Below, in pieces: positions 52,087-62,529 of a stretch of 64,000 bases of DNA. Position 1 is the stretch's first letter; the number at the start of each line of letters is the position of its first letter. The translations under genes and the position numbers were made by a program. The notes below the pieces were generated by a model that was not told where the DNA came from, did no database searches, and was given only the letters and a program-made list of their open reading frames with translations. Source of the DNA: an uncultured Clostridia bacterium (lineage in GTDB: Bacteria > Bacillota > Clostridia > UMGS1883); NCBI GenBank assembly GCA_947626145.1, contig CANQRB010000001.1, positions 124,001 to 188,000 on the forward strand, written 5' to 3'.

Positions 52087-53964
52087 TCATACGCCGAACA
52101 AATCCGCAAAGGCGGCAAACAGATTATCGCTCATATCCATGTCAGAGGTGAACTGCGCCTTTGCCTCCGGAGTGTAGCAATATCTGCCGTCCTCGAAACG
52201 GCTCCTATATTTCATGCTGTGGTTGAAAAAGCCATATTCAACATAAAATTTATTATCATAGAACATGCCGTAGGTGTCAACATAGGTGTACTTGCTGTAT
52301 ACGGTGTCGGTGTTATAGCTGTTGCCATCCTCGCCGTAAACGGCGTTGAGGTACATCTCCTCACCGGCAGAGGAAGGATAAAGCTCGTAAACCTCGCTGC
52401 CGTCCCTTTCGGTGTACTTAAGCTCCACGCCCATGAGCTCGTCATTCCAGCTATAGCTGATGCCGGGGATTATCTTTGCCACATCGGTAATTTTGAAATA
52501 CAGGGATGAGAAACCGTCGTCCTCGTCGGGATACACATCGGCGGTAGTGATGGGCACCGTAACGACCTCGGCTCCGGTATCAGTATTGCGTAAGATCAGG
52601 GGATCGCCGGGCTGATGTGCCTCGGCATAGGCCCATATTTCGCCAAAATTGTCCCAACTGCTGTCCCAGTTATTCTTCTGAATGCTATACATAGAATAGT
52701 CCGCAAGCTCGTTCATATAGTCAATATTGTTGGCCTTGGTGAGCTCGGGATATTTCACGCTTACGGGACGGTTTATATCGGTGACCTGAGAGGCGGTTTT
52801 AACCGCGATCTTAAACTTCCCGCTGAGGGTCATGGAGGCCTTGACGGCGGCTATATCCTCAGGGGTGACGTTCTGACCGTGGGCAATAACGTTGACGGCG
52901 GCGTCCCAGATTCTGGCGGCGTCAAGCATAAGCTCGAAGCTTTCGTCAACGGCGGCGACATATCCGTCGGAATTTACGGTGACAACGGCCTGATAGCCGT
53001 TTTCGAGTATGCCGGAGTCGGCGATAAAGGCACAAATCTGGTTAACGGTCTCGTCCACCTCGTCAGGAAGCTCCAAGGCCTCATTCCCGTCCACGGAGTC
53101 CAACGGCATACCGGTGAACAGGGCCATAACGGCGGCAAGCTCGGGCTTTTCAAGAGTTCCGATAACGCCGCGGATGAGCTTTTGTACATTGGCGCTGTCC
53201 AGCTTTACGGTGTAGGCTGTACCGTCGGGCACACGCCGAGCCTCGGTAACGATGCTGACATCCAAAATCGAGGCGAGCTGGTCAACGACGGCATCATTTT
53301 TAAGAAGAGTGTTCAGCATATTGGACGTCGCCTGAATGCTTTCGAGGGGGTTGGCCGCTTCGCCGGGGTCGGGCATTTCGCCGGTGACGAAAACAGAGGT
53401 GGGGCCGTCAGCGCCGCCGATAACGCCCAGGTCTCCGCTGGGATCAAGGCTCATCATCTGAGCCGCAAAGAGCTGGCCGTAAAGACTGCCGGTGTCTATC
53501 GTGATGTACTCCTTGCCGGAAACGCTCGGAGGCAGGAAAGGCTTAAGGTACGATGGAAGAGCCGCTGTAGTTTGGGCCGTGCCGTCCTCGTTGGTCTTTA
53601 CCCATGAGGTAGATGTGGCGACGAGGTCGGGCATGGTGCTTACGGTCTTGACCTCCTGCACGTCGCCGGACTTTGTGGTGGTGGTCTCGGTGCTGACAAT
53701 GGAAAGAAGGCCGCCGTAAAGGTTCATCAGGTAGTTGGCGAGCTTGATGCCGGTGTCATAAGTCGAATCGTCGCCGGTGTAGTTGTCGGTGACCTTAAGA
53801 GGCTCGATGAGGGACACGTCAAAGGTGGCGGTCTCTTTGGTCACGCTGGTCTCGGGCTCGTTCTGGAGGGCCTTGAACAAGGCCACATCGTCAGCCGTAC
53901 AGCCGGAAAAGACCGTCACGACCATGGCCGCGATCACGGCGAGAGACAGGATTTTTTTCTTCAT
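52087..53964 (-). CDS. Large lipoprotein, unknown function, with an IGGADGPTS motif
   Basis: A 625-residue lipoprotein. The signal peptide has lipobox VFSGC (Cys22). Around residues 180-200 sits DLGVIGGADGPTSVFVTGE, which resembles the conserved segment of sodium-pump decarboxylase beta subunits (OadB), although the rest of the protein does not. The remainder is acidic and beta-rich with no named family; the C-terminal half has a copper-amine-oxidase-like repeat flavour (MGVELKYTERDGSEVYELYPS). It probably sits on the outer membrane face. The start has AAGGAGTGATATAC upstream. Confidence 0.82.
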   Translation of the reverse strand: MKKKILSLAVIAAMVVTVFSGCTADDVALFKALQNEPETSVTKETATFDVSLIEPLKVTDNYTGDDSTYDTGIKLANYLMNLYGGLLSIVSTETTTTKSGDVQEVKTVSTMPDLVATSTSWVKTNEDGTAQTTAALPSYLKPFLPPSVSGKEYITIDTGSLYGQLFAAQMMSLDPSGDLGVIGGADGPTSVFVTGEMPDPGEAANPLESIQATSNMLNTLLKNDAVVDQLASILDVSIVTEARRVPDGTAYTVKLDSANVQKLIRGVIGTLEKPELAAVMALFTGMPLDSVDGNEALELPDEVDETVNQICAFIADSGILENGYQAVVTVNSDGYVAAVDESFELMLDAARIWDAAVNVIAHGQNVTPEDIAAVKASMTLSGKFKIAVKTASQVTDINRPVSVKYPELTKANNIDYMNELADYSMYSIQKNNWDSSWDNFGEIWAYAEAHQPGDPLILRNTDTGAEVVTVPITTADVYPDEDDGFSSLYFKITDVAKIIPGISYSWNDELMGVELKYTERDGSEVYELYPSSAGEEMYLNAVYGEDGNSYNTDTVYSKYTYVDTYGMFYDNKFYVEYGFFNHSMKYRSRFEDGRYCYTPEAKAQFTSDMDMSDNLFAAFADLFGV

Positions 53965-54020
53965 TGTATATCACTCCTTAAAATTAGTAAGCAAAATATA
54001 ATGCTCTGTACCATATTTTT

Positions 54021-54049
54021 ATTTTAACACACAACGGTTTTTTTGTCAA
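54021..54049 (-). promoter_or_regulatory. Promoter of the lipoprotein gene
   Basis: Minus strand TTGACA (54044-54049), 17 bp, TAAAAT (54021-54026). Confidence 0.75.
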
Positions 54050-54071
54050 TAATTAATTCATATTATTTATA

Positions 54072-54099
54072 AAAAGCGAACCCCGAAGGGCCCGCTTTT
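54072..54099 (-). terminator. Terminator after dnaJ
   Basis: Minus strand AAAAGCGGGCCC-TTC-GGGGTTCGC followed by TTTTT. Confidence 0.75.
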
Positions 54100-54109
54100 C
54101 AATCATTTA

Positions 54110-55255
54110 CTATTTATTGAAGTAATCCTTGATTATGTCCTTGAACTTCCGGCCCTTGTTGTAGTTCTTCTCGTTGCTCTCCTCGGCGAACTGGGCCAAA
54201 ATCTCCCGCTGGCGGGAGGTGAGGTTTTTGGGCACCTCAACATTGACCTTGACGTACTGGTCGCCCCGGACGCCCGTGCGGACGGAGGCGATGCCCTTGC
54301 CCCGGAAACGGAACTGATCGCCGTTCTGGGTGCCCTCGGGTATCTTATACTTCACCGGCCCGTCGAGGGTGGGAATTTCAAGCTCACAGCCCAGCGCCGC
54401 CTGAACAAAGGTGATAGGCACCTCAAGGTGAACGTTATTCCCGTCACGGCGGAATATCTTGTGGGGCTTTATGTTGACCGTCACGAACAGATCGCCGTTG
54501 GGGCCGCCGCGGCTGCCGGCCTCACCCTGCCCACGGGCGGAAATGGTCTGGCCGTCGTCTATGCCGGCGGGAACTTTTATGTCGATGCTCTTCTGAACCC
54601 TGACGCGGCCGCTGCCGTTACACTTCTGGCAGGGTTCCTTGATCACCTTGCCGCTGCCGCCGCAGGTGCGGCAGGTGCTGGTGGTCTGGAACTGGCCGAG
54701 GGGTGTCTGCTGAACCTGACGGACCTGACCGCTGCCGTGGCAGGTTGGACAGGTCTCGGGACTGGTGCCGGCCTTGGCTCCGGTGCCGCCGCAGGCGTCG
54801 CAGTTTTCGGACTTGTTGACGGTGATCTTTTTGGTACAGCCAAAGGCCGCCTCCTCAAAGGAAAGGGTGATGTACTGCTGGATATCCTGACCCTTGCGGG
54901 GGCCGTTGCGCCGCTGGCCGCCGCCGAAGCCGCCGCCAAAGAAGCTGCCGAATATGTCGCCCAAGTCGCCCATATCGAAGTCGCCGAAGCCGCCATAGCC
55001 TCCGCCTCCTCCGGCCCCGTAGTTGGGGTCAACGCCGGCGTGGCCGAACTGGTCATAACGGGCACGCTTCTCGCTGTCGCTGAGGACGCCGTAGGCCTCC
55101 CCTATCTCCTTAAACTTTTCGGCCGCGTCGGGATTGTCCTTGTTCAAGTCGGGGTGGTACTGCTTGGCCAGCTTGCGGTAGGCCTTTTTTATTTCATCGT
55201 CGGAAGCGCCCTTCTGCACTCCCAGAACCTCATAATAATCTCTTTTTTCTGCCAC
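54110..55255 (-). CDS. dnaJ: Chaperone DnaJ
   Basis: A 381-residue type I J-protein. The J-domain (residues 5-70) has HPD in YHPDLN. A Gly/Phe-rich linker ([15 protein letters not shown] and on) follows, then four zinc-finger repeats ([32 protein letters not shown]) and the C-terminal substrate domains. It delivers unfolded proteins to DnaK and stimulates its ATPase. AGGAGAG precedes the ATG. It is the last gene of hrcA-grpE-dnaK-dnaJ, separated from dnaK by a hairpin-containing 61-bp gap. Confidence 0.97.
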   Translation of the reverse strand: MAEKRDYYEVLGVQKGASDDEIKKAYRKLAKQYHPDLNKDNPDAAEKFKEIGEAYGVLSDSEKRARYDQFGHAGVDPNYGAGGGGGYGGFGDFDMGDLGDIFGSFFGGGFGGGQRRNGPRKGQDIQQYITLSFEEAAFGCTKKITVNKSENCDACGGTGAKAGTSPETCPTCHGSGQVRQVQQTPLGQFQTTSTCRTCGGSGKVIKEPCQKCNGSGRVRVQKSIDIKVPAGIDDGQTISARGQGEAGSRGGPNGDLFVTVNIKPHKIFRRDGNNVHLEVPITFVQAALGCELEIPTLDGPVKYKIPEGTQNGDQFRFRGKGIASVRTGVRGDQYVKVNVEVPKNLTSRQREILAQFAEESNEKNYNKGRKFKDIIKDYFNK

Positions 55256-55278
55256 TGCTATCTCTCCTGATATTGCGG

Positions 55279-55302
55279 TATAAGGGGCATGAAATGCCCC
55301 TT
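55279..55302. other. Intercistronic hairpin dnaK-dnaJ
   Basis: AAGGGGCAT/ATGCCCCTT perfect stem with GAA loop. It could stabilise the dnaK message or attenuate dnaJ. Confidence 0.6.
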
Positions 55303-55316
55303 ATATCCCTATTGAA

Positions 55317-57164
<1,848 letters not shown>

Positions 57165-57200
57165 TTATCTTCCTTTCTTTATTTCGCTTATATAATAAAT

Positions 57201-57773
57201 TTAATTTGCAACCTTAACCATGCTGTGCCTTATTATCCTGTCACCCATTCTGTAGCCCTTTTGCAGCTCCTGAGCTATGACGTTTTCGCCAAGGCTCTCG
57301 TCCTCAACGTGCATGACAGCCTCGTGAAGCTCGGGATCGAAAGCCGTTCCCTCGCCTGCGTCGATAGGCTCGACGCCCAGCTTGGCGAAAACCTCGTCCA
57401 ACTGCTTCTTCACAAGGACAACGCCGTCATAGAATGGAGTTTTTTCCGTTTCTATGCTCAGGGCCCGTTCAAGATTGTCCATTACCGGCAGGAATTTCAC
57501 CGCCACACCGGCCCTTGCCTCGGGATAAATGCTCTCCTTCTCCCTTATGCTGCGCTTGCGGTAATTGTCGTATTCGGCCAGTGTGCGGAGGTATTTTTCG
57601 TTGAGGCTTTTATACTTTTCCTCAGCCTCATTCTCCGCCGTTTCCGGCTTTTCTGCCTCAGGCTGTTCCTGTGCGGCCTGAGGCTGTTCGGTCTGAGGCT
57701 CCTCCTGAGTCTGCGGAGTTTCCTGCCGCTCCTCGGTCTGATTTTCCGTTTCTTTTGTCTTTTTTTTGCTCAT
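57201..57773 (-). CDS. grpE: Nucleotide exchange factor GrpE
   Basis: A 190-residue GrpE. A long charged Gln/Glu/Pro-rich N-terminus (about residues 1-50) and a coiled-coil (EEKYKSLNEKYLRTLAEYDNYRKRS) precede the four-helix and beta domains with VMDNLERAL, ELHEAVMHVE and GYRMGDRIIRHSMVKVAN. It releases ADP from DnaK. The N-terminal tail is longer than usual, with repeated EEPQTEQPQ-like units. AGGAATG overlaps the start region. It lies between hrcA and dnaK. Confidence 0.96.
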   Translation of the reverse strand: MSKKKTKETENQTEERQETPQTQEEPQTEQPQAAQEQPEAEKPETAENEAEEKYKSLNEKYLRTLAEYDNYRKRSIREKESIYPEARAGVAVKFLPVMDNLERALSIETEKTPFYDGVVLVKKQLDEVFAKLGVEPIDAGEGTAFDPELHEAVMHVEDESLGENVIAQELQKGYRMGDRIIRHSMVKVAN

Positions 57774-57789
57774 GCTATCATTCCTCTCA

Positions 57790-58830
57790 TTATTCCTGTC
57801 CCATCATGCGGCCCAATATTTCGACCAACCTGTCATTTATCATTTCCAGTGAGGACACCACTCTGGCATAGTCCATTCTCGTGGGGCCGATTATGCCGAT
57901 TTTGCCCCGCAGCTTGTCGCCCACGTGATAATTCGCCACCACGATGCTGGTATCCTTCATGCTCTCAACGCCGCTTTCGCTGCCTATCTTAATGCTTATG
58001 TTGTCGCTGTCGTCACCCATAAGGGAAAGCATTTTGCCCACGTTTTCCCGACTGTCCATGAAGGAGAAAAACTCCCTGGCCTTGTCTATGTCCGAGAACT
58101 CCGGATTATTCAATATATTCGAGGCGCCGCCGATGTATACTCTGGCGTAATCCTCCTTCAGACATTCCAAGACGAAGGAAACAACGATTTTAAGCAGCTC
58201 GCCGTACTCGCCCATGGCCTCGTACATGAGCATCACACGGGCGGGGGTTATGTCCGCGGCGGAAAGACCGGCCAGATTTTTGGAAATAAAGCTGCTGACT
58301 GCGTCGATGGCGGAATAGTCGATGTCCGAGCTGAAACGGATGCGCCTGTTCTTGACCACACCGGCGTCGGTCACGACGACCACAAGGGCCATGCGTTCCT
58401 CGATAAGAATTAGGCGGACGCTGCGTACCCGTCCCTTTTTCTCCTTTGGGAAGGCCACCACGGCCGGATACTTTGTGACCTTAGAGATAACGTCCGATAT
58501 TTCGGAAATTACTCCCTCAAGCTGGTCATACTTTCGATCCATTGTCCTTTGCAGGCCGGAAATCTCATCCACTGTCAGGCTGTAGCGCTGCATAAGGGAG
58601 TCCACATAAAATCTGTAGCCCAGCTCCGAAGGAATGCGGCCGGCGGAGGTGTGAGGCTTTTCAAGATAGCCCATTTCCTCAAGATCCGCCATTTCGTTGC
58701 GGATTGTGGCGGCCGAAAGCCCCAAATCGTGATTTTTGGCGATATTTCTGGAGCCCACAGGCTCCGCCGTGGCGATGTAATCCTCAACTATCGCCTGAAG
58801 TATCATGCGCTTACGCTGGCTCAGCTCCAT
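57790..58830 (-). CDS. hrcA: Heat-shock repressor HrcA
   Basis: A 346-residue HrcA. The N-terminal winged helix (residues 1-75) has LSQRKRMILQAIVEDYIATAEPVGS and SAATIRNEMADLEEMGYL. The GAF-like middle and C-terminal domains include IGPTRMDYARVVSSLEMI. HrcA represses this operon through the CIRCE element just upstream, with GroEL as cofactor. AAAAGAGGTGG precedes the ATG. First gene of the operon. Confidence 0.97.
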   Translation of the reverse strand: MELSQRKRMILQAIVEDYIATAEPVGSRNIAKNHDLGLSAATIRNEMADLEEMGYLEKPHTSAGRIPSELGYRFYVDSLMQRYSLTVDEISGLQRTMDRKYDQLEGVISEISDVISKVTKYPAVVAFPKEKKGRVRSVRLILIEERMALVVVVTDAGVVKNRRIRFSSDIDYSAIDAVSSFISKNLAGLSAADITPARVMLMYEAMGEYGELLKIVVSFVLECLKEDYARVYIGGASNILNNPEFSDIDKAREFFSFMDSRENVGKMLSLMGDDSDNISIKIGSESGVESMKDTSIVVANYHVGDKLRGKIGIIGPTRMDYARVVSSLEMINDRLVEILGRMMGQE

Positions 58831-58889
58831 GGTTCCACCTCTTTTCGGGGTAAACTCCGGTCAGATCCGGGTCTACTCAGAGCCTCGCT

Positions 58890-58930
58890 CTTATTGTTAG
58901 CACTCACCATCTCTGAGTGCTAACAATAAG
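58890..58930. promoter_or_regulatory. CIRCE operator of the hrcA operon
   Basis: TTAGCACTC-N9-GAGTGCTAA at 58897-58923. Here the dyad extends to 16 bp per arm (CTTATTG added on each side) without mismatch. Its right end covers the -10. Confidence 0.97.
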
Positions 58931-58956
58931 ATACCACTATATGAAGGATTTGTCAA
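58928..58956 (-). promoter_or_regulatory. Promoter of the hrcA operon
   Basis: Minus strand TTGACA (58951-58956), 17 bp, TATCTT (58928-58933), whose -10 abuts CIRCE. Confidence 0.85.
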
Positions 58957-59075
58957 GTGTTTTTTTGAAAAAATTTATTTATTTTTATTTTGTTCATTTT
59001 TGGCCACACTACTTACATAAGCACCAAACAAATAACAACTACGGCTACGGATTAAATTAAAGAGAGGTGAACGCT

Positions 59076-59246
59076 GTGGAGGATAAAAAGAGGCCGGTGG
59101 TCAGCCGGCACGGATTTACGGAAATGACGGACGCCGAGTTTGCCAGAGAATTTTTCATTCCCGAGGAAAGCGACGACAACGACGCCCTGCCCCGAGACGA
59201 CGAGGACTACCCCACCGAGGAAGAAAACAGGTGGACGGGTCAGTAA
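59076..59246 (+). CDS. Small acidic protein, 56 aa
   Basis: GTG start (59076) with AGAGGTG 5-6 nt upstream. It encodes MEDKKRPVVSRHGFTEMTDA, then EFAREFFIPEESDDNDAL, then PRDDEDYPTEEENRWTGQ. The second half is strongly acidic and probably disordered. No family recognised; no signal peptide or Cys. It is followed by a bidirectional terminator and stands alone between the divergent hrcA operon and the converging phosphohexomutase. No clear promoter was found in 58957-59070. Confidence 0.7.
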   Translation: MEDKKRPVVSRHGFTEMTDAEFAREFFIPEESDDNDALPRDDEDYPTEEENRWTGQ

Positions 59247-59274
59247 CTCCGGTCTGATAATACAGAGACGAACC

Positions 59275-59300
59275 AAAAGTCCGGCGTATGCCGGACTTTT
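59275..59300. terminator. Bidirectional terminator
   Basis: AAAAGTCCGGC/GCCGGACTTTT perfect stem with GTAT loop, between the small protein and the phosphohexomutase. Confidence 0.88.
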
Positions 59301-59332
59301 GACTGTTATTTAGGCTTCAGATTTTACGTTTC

Positions 59333-61069
59333 TTATTCCGCGCCGGCCATTTTCACAACGGCGTCGATTATCTCCTCAAGCTTGGCCTTTGCCGCCGCGC
59401 TGTCGGGGTCTCTGTATCCAAAGTAGAACTTTATCTTGGGCTCGGTTCCGCTGGGACGGACGGCCACCCAGCCGCCGCGCTCGCTGTCGCCAAGCTCGTA
59501 ATAAACCATGTTGTTCAGAAGCTGATTGGTGGGAGCCTCCGTACCGTCGGCGTACTTGATTATGCCGGTACTGTAATCCCTAACCGCACTGACGCTGACA
59601 CCGGCAAAGCTGTCGGGCGCCTGTGTCCTGAGCCGCTCTATCATACCGGCGATGCGTGCCGGGCCGTCAATGCCCATATAATAGAAGTTGCGCACACCCT
59701 CACAATAAGTGCCGTACTTGACATAGAGGGCCTGAAGCGCCTCGTAAAGGGTCATGCCTTTTTCAATAAAGTGGGCGGCCATCTCCGTTATGAGCATGGA
59801 AGCCACAACGGCGTCCTTGTCCCGGACATAGGTGCCGCTGAGGTAGCCGTAGCTCTCCTCAAAGCCGAACACATAGTTTTTGTCGCCGCTCTCCTCAAAC
59901 TCCTTTATCTTCTCGCCGATGAACTTAAAGCCGGTGAGCACCTCCATGAGCTCGACGCCATAGGCCTCGGCCACGGGGCGGAGCATATCGGTGGTGACAA
60001 CAGTCTTGATAAGCACGGGATTTTCCGGCATGGAGCCCATCTGACGGCGCATATAAAGGATATACTCGCTGAGGAGAACGCCGGTCTGGTTGCCGGTGAG
60101 GGTGATATAATTGCCCTCGTTGTCCCGAACGACTATGCCCACCCGGTCGGAATCGGGGTCGGTTCCTATAATGAGGTCGGAATTATGCTCCTTTGCCAGC
60201 TCTATGGCGCGGGTAAAGACCTCGCGGTTTTCGGGGTTGGGCGCCTGAACCGTGGGGAAATCCCCGTCAGGCTGCTCCTGCTCCTTGACGACAATGACGT
60301 TTTTCATACCGCAGCGATCCAGTATGCGGCGGACAAGCTTGTTGCCGCTGCCATGGATGGGTGTATAAACCACGCTGAACTTATCTGCCATGCGGGAGAT
60401 GACTCCCTTGTCGATGGACTGTTCATAAACCTTGTCAAGATACGGAGCGTCGATGTCCTCGCCTATGTAAGTGAGCAAGCCCTGTTTTTCGGCCTCTCCG
60501 GCGTCCATCAGCTTAACGCCGTCAAAAATATCAATCGCCTTTATCTCGTCGGCCACAACATCGGCGGCGTCGGGAGGAAGCTGTCCTCCGTCCTCACCGT
60601 AGACCTTGTAACCGTTGTACTCCTTGGAGTTATGGCTGGCGGTGATTACTATTCCGGAAACGCAGCCAAGGTGCCGCACCGCAAAGCTCAGCTCAGGAGT
60701 GGGACGCAGAGCGTCAAAGAGGTATGTTTTAATGCCGTTGGCGCAGAGTACCCGCGCGCTCTCAAGAGCGAACTCCGGACTGAAATGGCGGCTGTCATAG
60801 GCGATGGCAACGCCCCTGTCCTGTCCCCCGACGCTCATTATCCACCGGGCAAGGCCCTGTGTGGCCTGCCGCACGGTGTATATGTTCATTCTGCCGCAGC
60901 CCGCGCCCAGCTGATCTCTCAGACCGGCAGTTCCGAAGGAGAGCTGCCTTTCAAATCTGGCACGGATGGCGGTGTCGTCACCCTTTATGCTTTCCAGCTC
61001 CCGTCTAAGGTCAGGATCAAGATTTTCCTGCGCAAGCCAGCGCTCATATATTTTCATGTAATCAGTCAT
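59333..61069 (-). CDS. Alpha-phosphohexomutase (phosphoglucomutase type)
   Basis: A 578-residue mutase of the PgcA/PGM2 type. The phosphoserine loop is TASHNSKEYNGYKVYG, the metal loop is DPDSDRVG, and the sugar and phosphate loops are FGFEESYGYLSG and VRPSGTEPKIK. The protein probably interconverts glucose-1-P and glucose-6-P, feeding GlgC of the glycogen cluster. GAGGTATCGGCCA precedes the ATG. It follows tyrA by 13 bp and may be co-transcribed. Confidence 0.94.
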   Translation of the reverse strand: MTDYMKIYERWLAQENLDPDLRRELESIKGDDTAIRARFERQLSFGTAGLRDQLGAGCGRMNIYTVRQATQGLARWIMSVGGQDRGVAIAYDSRHFSPEFALESARVLCANGIKTYLFDALRPTPELSFAVRHLGCVSGIVITASHNSKEYNGYKVYGEDGGQLPPDAADVVADEIKAIDIFDGVKLMDAGEAEKQGLLTYIGEDIDAPYLDKVYEQSIDKGVISRMADKFSVVYTPIHGSGNKLVRRILDRCGMKNVIVVKEQEQPDGDFPTVQAPNPENREVFTRAIELAKEHNSDLIIGTDPDSDRVGIVVRDNEGNYITLTGNQTGVLLSEYILYMRRQMGSMPENPVLIKTVVTTDMLRPVAEAYGVELMEVLTGFKFIGEKIKEFEESGDKNYVFGFEESYGYLSGTYVRDKDAVVASMLITEMAAHFIEKGMTLYEALQALYVKYGTYCEGVRNFYYMGIDGPARIAGMIERLRTQAPDSFAGVSVSAVRDYSTGIIKYADGTEAPTNQLLNNMVYYELGDSERGGWVAVRPSGTEPKIKFYFGYRDPDSAAAKAKLEEIIDAVVKMAGAE

Positions 61070-61082
61070 TGGCCGATACCTC

Positions 61083-61925
61083 CTAATTGTTCAAGAATCT
61101 GCGCTTCGCCGCGGTGGCGCCGCGCATTATTTTTTTAAGACGCTCCTTGTCCTCGCCGTCCACGGCCTCCCGTATACGCTGAAGACTGGCGCACATTTCA
61201 TCTATAAGCTTTGTGAGGGACTTTCTGTTCAGAGTGAACAGCTCGCTCCACAGCTCCTCGTTAAGTATGGCGACCCTCGTGCAGTCTCTCAGGCTTCCGG
61301 CGCTGTACATGGCGCTCTTTTCGATATGCTCATTGTCACACAGGGCCACGGCCACCACATGCATGAGCTGGGAAGTGTAAGCTATCATTTCATCGTGATC
61401 CTCGGGAGTGGTGTTGATAATGTTCGCCGCGCCGATGTGGCGGGCAAACTCCTCCATGGTCTCCACCCCGGGACGCTTGGTTTTCGGAGTAGCGGCGATT
61501 ATGAAGTTGCAGCGCTTAAACATATCCCCGAGAGAATTGGCATAGCCGCTCAGCTCCCGGCCCGCCATCGGATGGCAGCCCACAAAGTACAGGTCGCCGC
61601 GCAGCTCCGCTTCCACAGGATAGACCACGGGGCTCTTTACGCCGCAGACATCAGCAATGACGGCGCCGCTTTTCATATACTTTTGATTATCCAGAATAAA
61701 ATCCACGGTAGCCTGAGCATACAGGGCAACAATAATGAGGTCGCTTTTGGCTATAATCTCTCTTTCGCTCGCCGCCGTGCTGACTATGACGCCGTCCTCG
61801 GCGGCCTTTGCCGTCACCGAAGCGTCGGCGTCTATGCCATAGACCCGGCAGTCGCGGAAGCCCTTGGCGGCCTTGGCCATGGAGCCTCCGATCAGACCCA
61901 GACCCACCACAGTGACGTTATACAT
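61083..61925 (-). CDS. tyrA: Prephenate dehydrogenase
   Basis: A 280-residue TyrA. The NAD-binding fold starts NVTVVGLGLIGGSMAKA. ICGVKSP (here DVCGVKSPV) and VGCHPMAGRELSG carry the catalytic His and ligands, and TPEDHDEMIAYTSQLMH is in the helical C-terminal domain. It oxidises prephenate to 4-hydroxyphenylpyruvate for tyrosine. It lacks a fused chorismate mutase and an ACT domain. The ATG at 61923-61925 is chosen because GGGAG lies 9 nt upstream; the ATG at 61934 touches that site. Confidence 0.93.
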   Translation of the reverse strand: MYNVTVVGLGLIGGSMAKAAKGFRDCRVYGIDADASVTAKAAEDGVIVSTAASEREIIAKSDLIIVALYAQATVDFILDNQKYMKSGAVIADVCGVKSPVVYPVEAELRGDLYFVGCHPMAGRELSGYANSLGDMFKRCNFIIAATPKTKRPGVETMEEFARHIGAANIINTTPEDHDEMIAYTSQLMHVVAVALCDNEHIEKSAMYSAGSLRDCTRVAILNEELWSELFTLNRKSLTKLIDEMCASLQRIREAVDGEDKERLKKIMRGATAAKRRFLNN

Positions 61926-62040
61926 TCCGGACATCTCCCATCAAAGATTGTTAAAAAATTATCAAACTACCGTCTTTTATATTATACACTATATTATACA
62001 CTATATTGGAAAAAAATCATAGTCTAATTTTGCACAAACT

Positions 62041-62529
62041 TTACACTACCCCGCCATGCAGTTTCCGCAGTTTTTGCCAAATCACGGCGAAAAGCAGTGC
62101 CACAAGGGCTCCGGTCAGGGCACCGAGGGTGTCGATGCACACGTCGCGAAGCTGACAGGTCCGCCCGGGAACAAAGTATTGATGGATCTCATCGGTAACG
62201 GCATAGGCCATTGAAAAGACCACGGTCATTAGCAGGGCGCGTTCCTTACGGTACTGGCGGACAAGGTGCATCAGCCAAAAGCCCAAAAAGGCGTAAATGC
62301 AGAAATGAGCGCATTTCCGCACAATAAACATCACCGATTCAACCAGCCCGTCCTGAGCGGCCAAGCTCATGCGTCTGAAACCCGGAAACAGACCGAAAAC
62401 AAAGCGTATAAATGAGCCGCTGGTGTCATTGGAGGCCGTGGCATCCTGAGCGGAAAACATGAAGATCATCACGGCCGAAGCAAGCACAAATACCCAAAGT
62501 ACGGTTTTTAAAGCTGTCCTTTTACTCAT
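62041..62529 (-). CDS. VanZ-family membrane protein
   Basis: A 162-residue protein with four predicted TM helices. VanZ features are FSAQDATASNDTSGS after helix 1, KCAHFCIYAFLGFWL, and the loop DEIHQYFVPGRTCQLRDVCIDTLGALTG. VanZ relatives affect teicoplanin resistance; most genomic members have no known role. The ATG overlaps the SGNH gene's stop (TGATG), indicating translational coupling. A palindrome-free 100-bp gap separates it from tyrA. Confidence 0.9.
   Translation of the reverse strand: MSKRTALKTVLWVFVLASAVMIFMFSAQDATASNDTSGSFIRFVFGLFPGFRRMSLAAQDGLVESVMFIVRKCAHFCIYAFLGFWLMHLVRQYRKERALLMTVVFSMAYAVTDEIHQYFVPGRTCQLRDVCIDTLGALTGALVALLFAVIWQKLRKLHGGVV

Noticed and set aside
61981-62010. 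Tandem ATTATACACTAT repeats upstream of tyrA as an operator
   Set aside because: They are simply a duplicated TATAAT region in A/T-rich sequence. No matching -35 or dyad could be defined.
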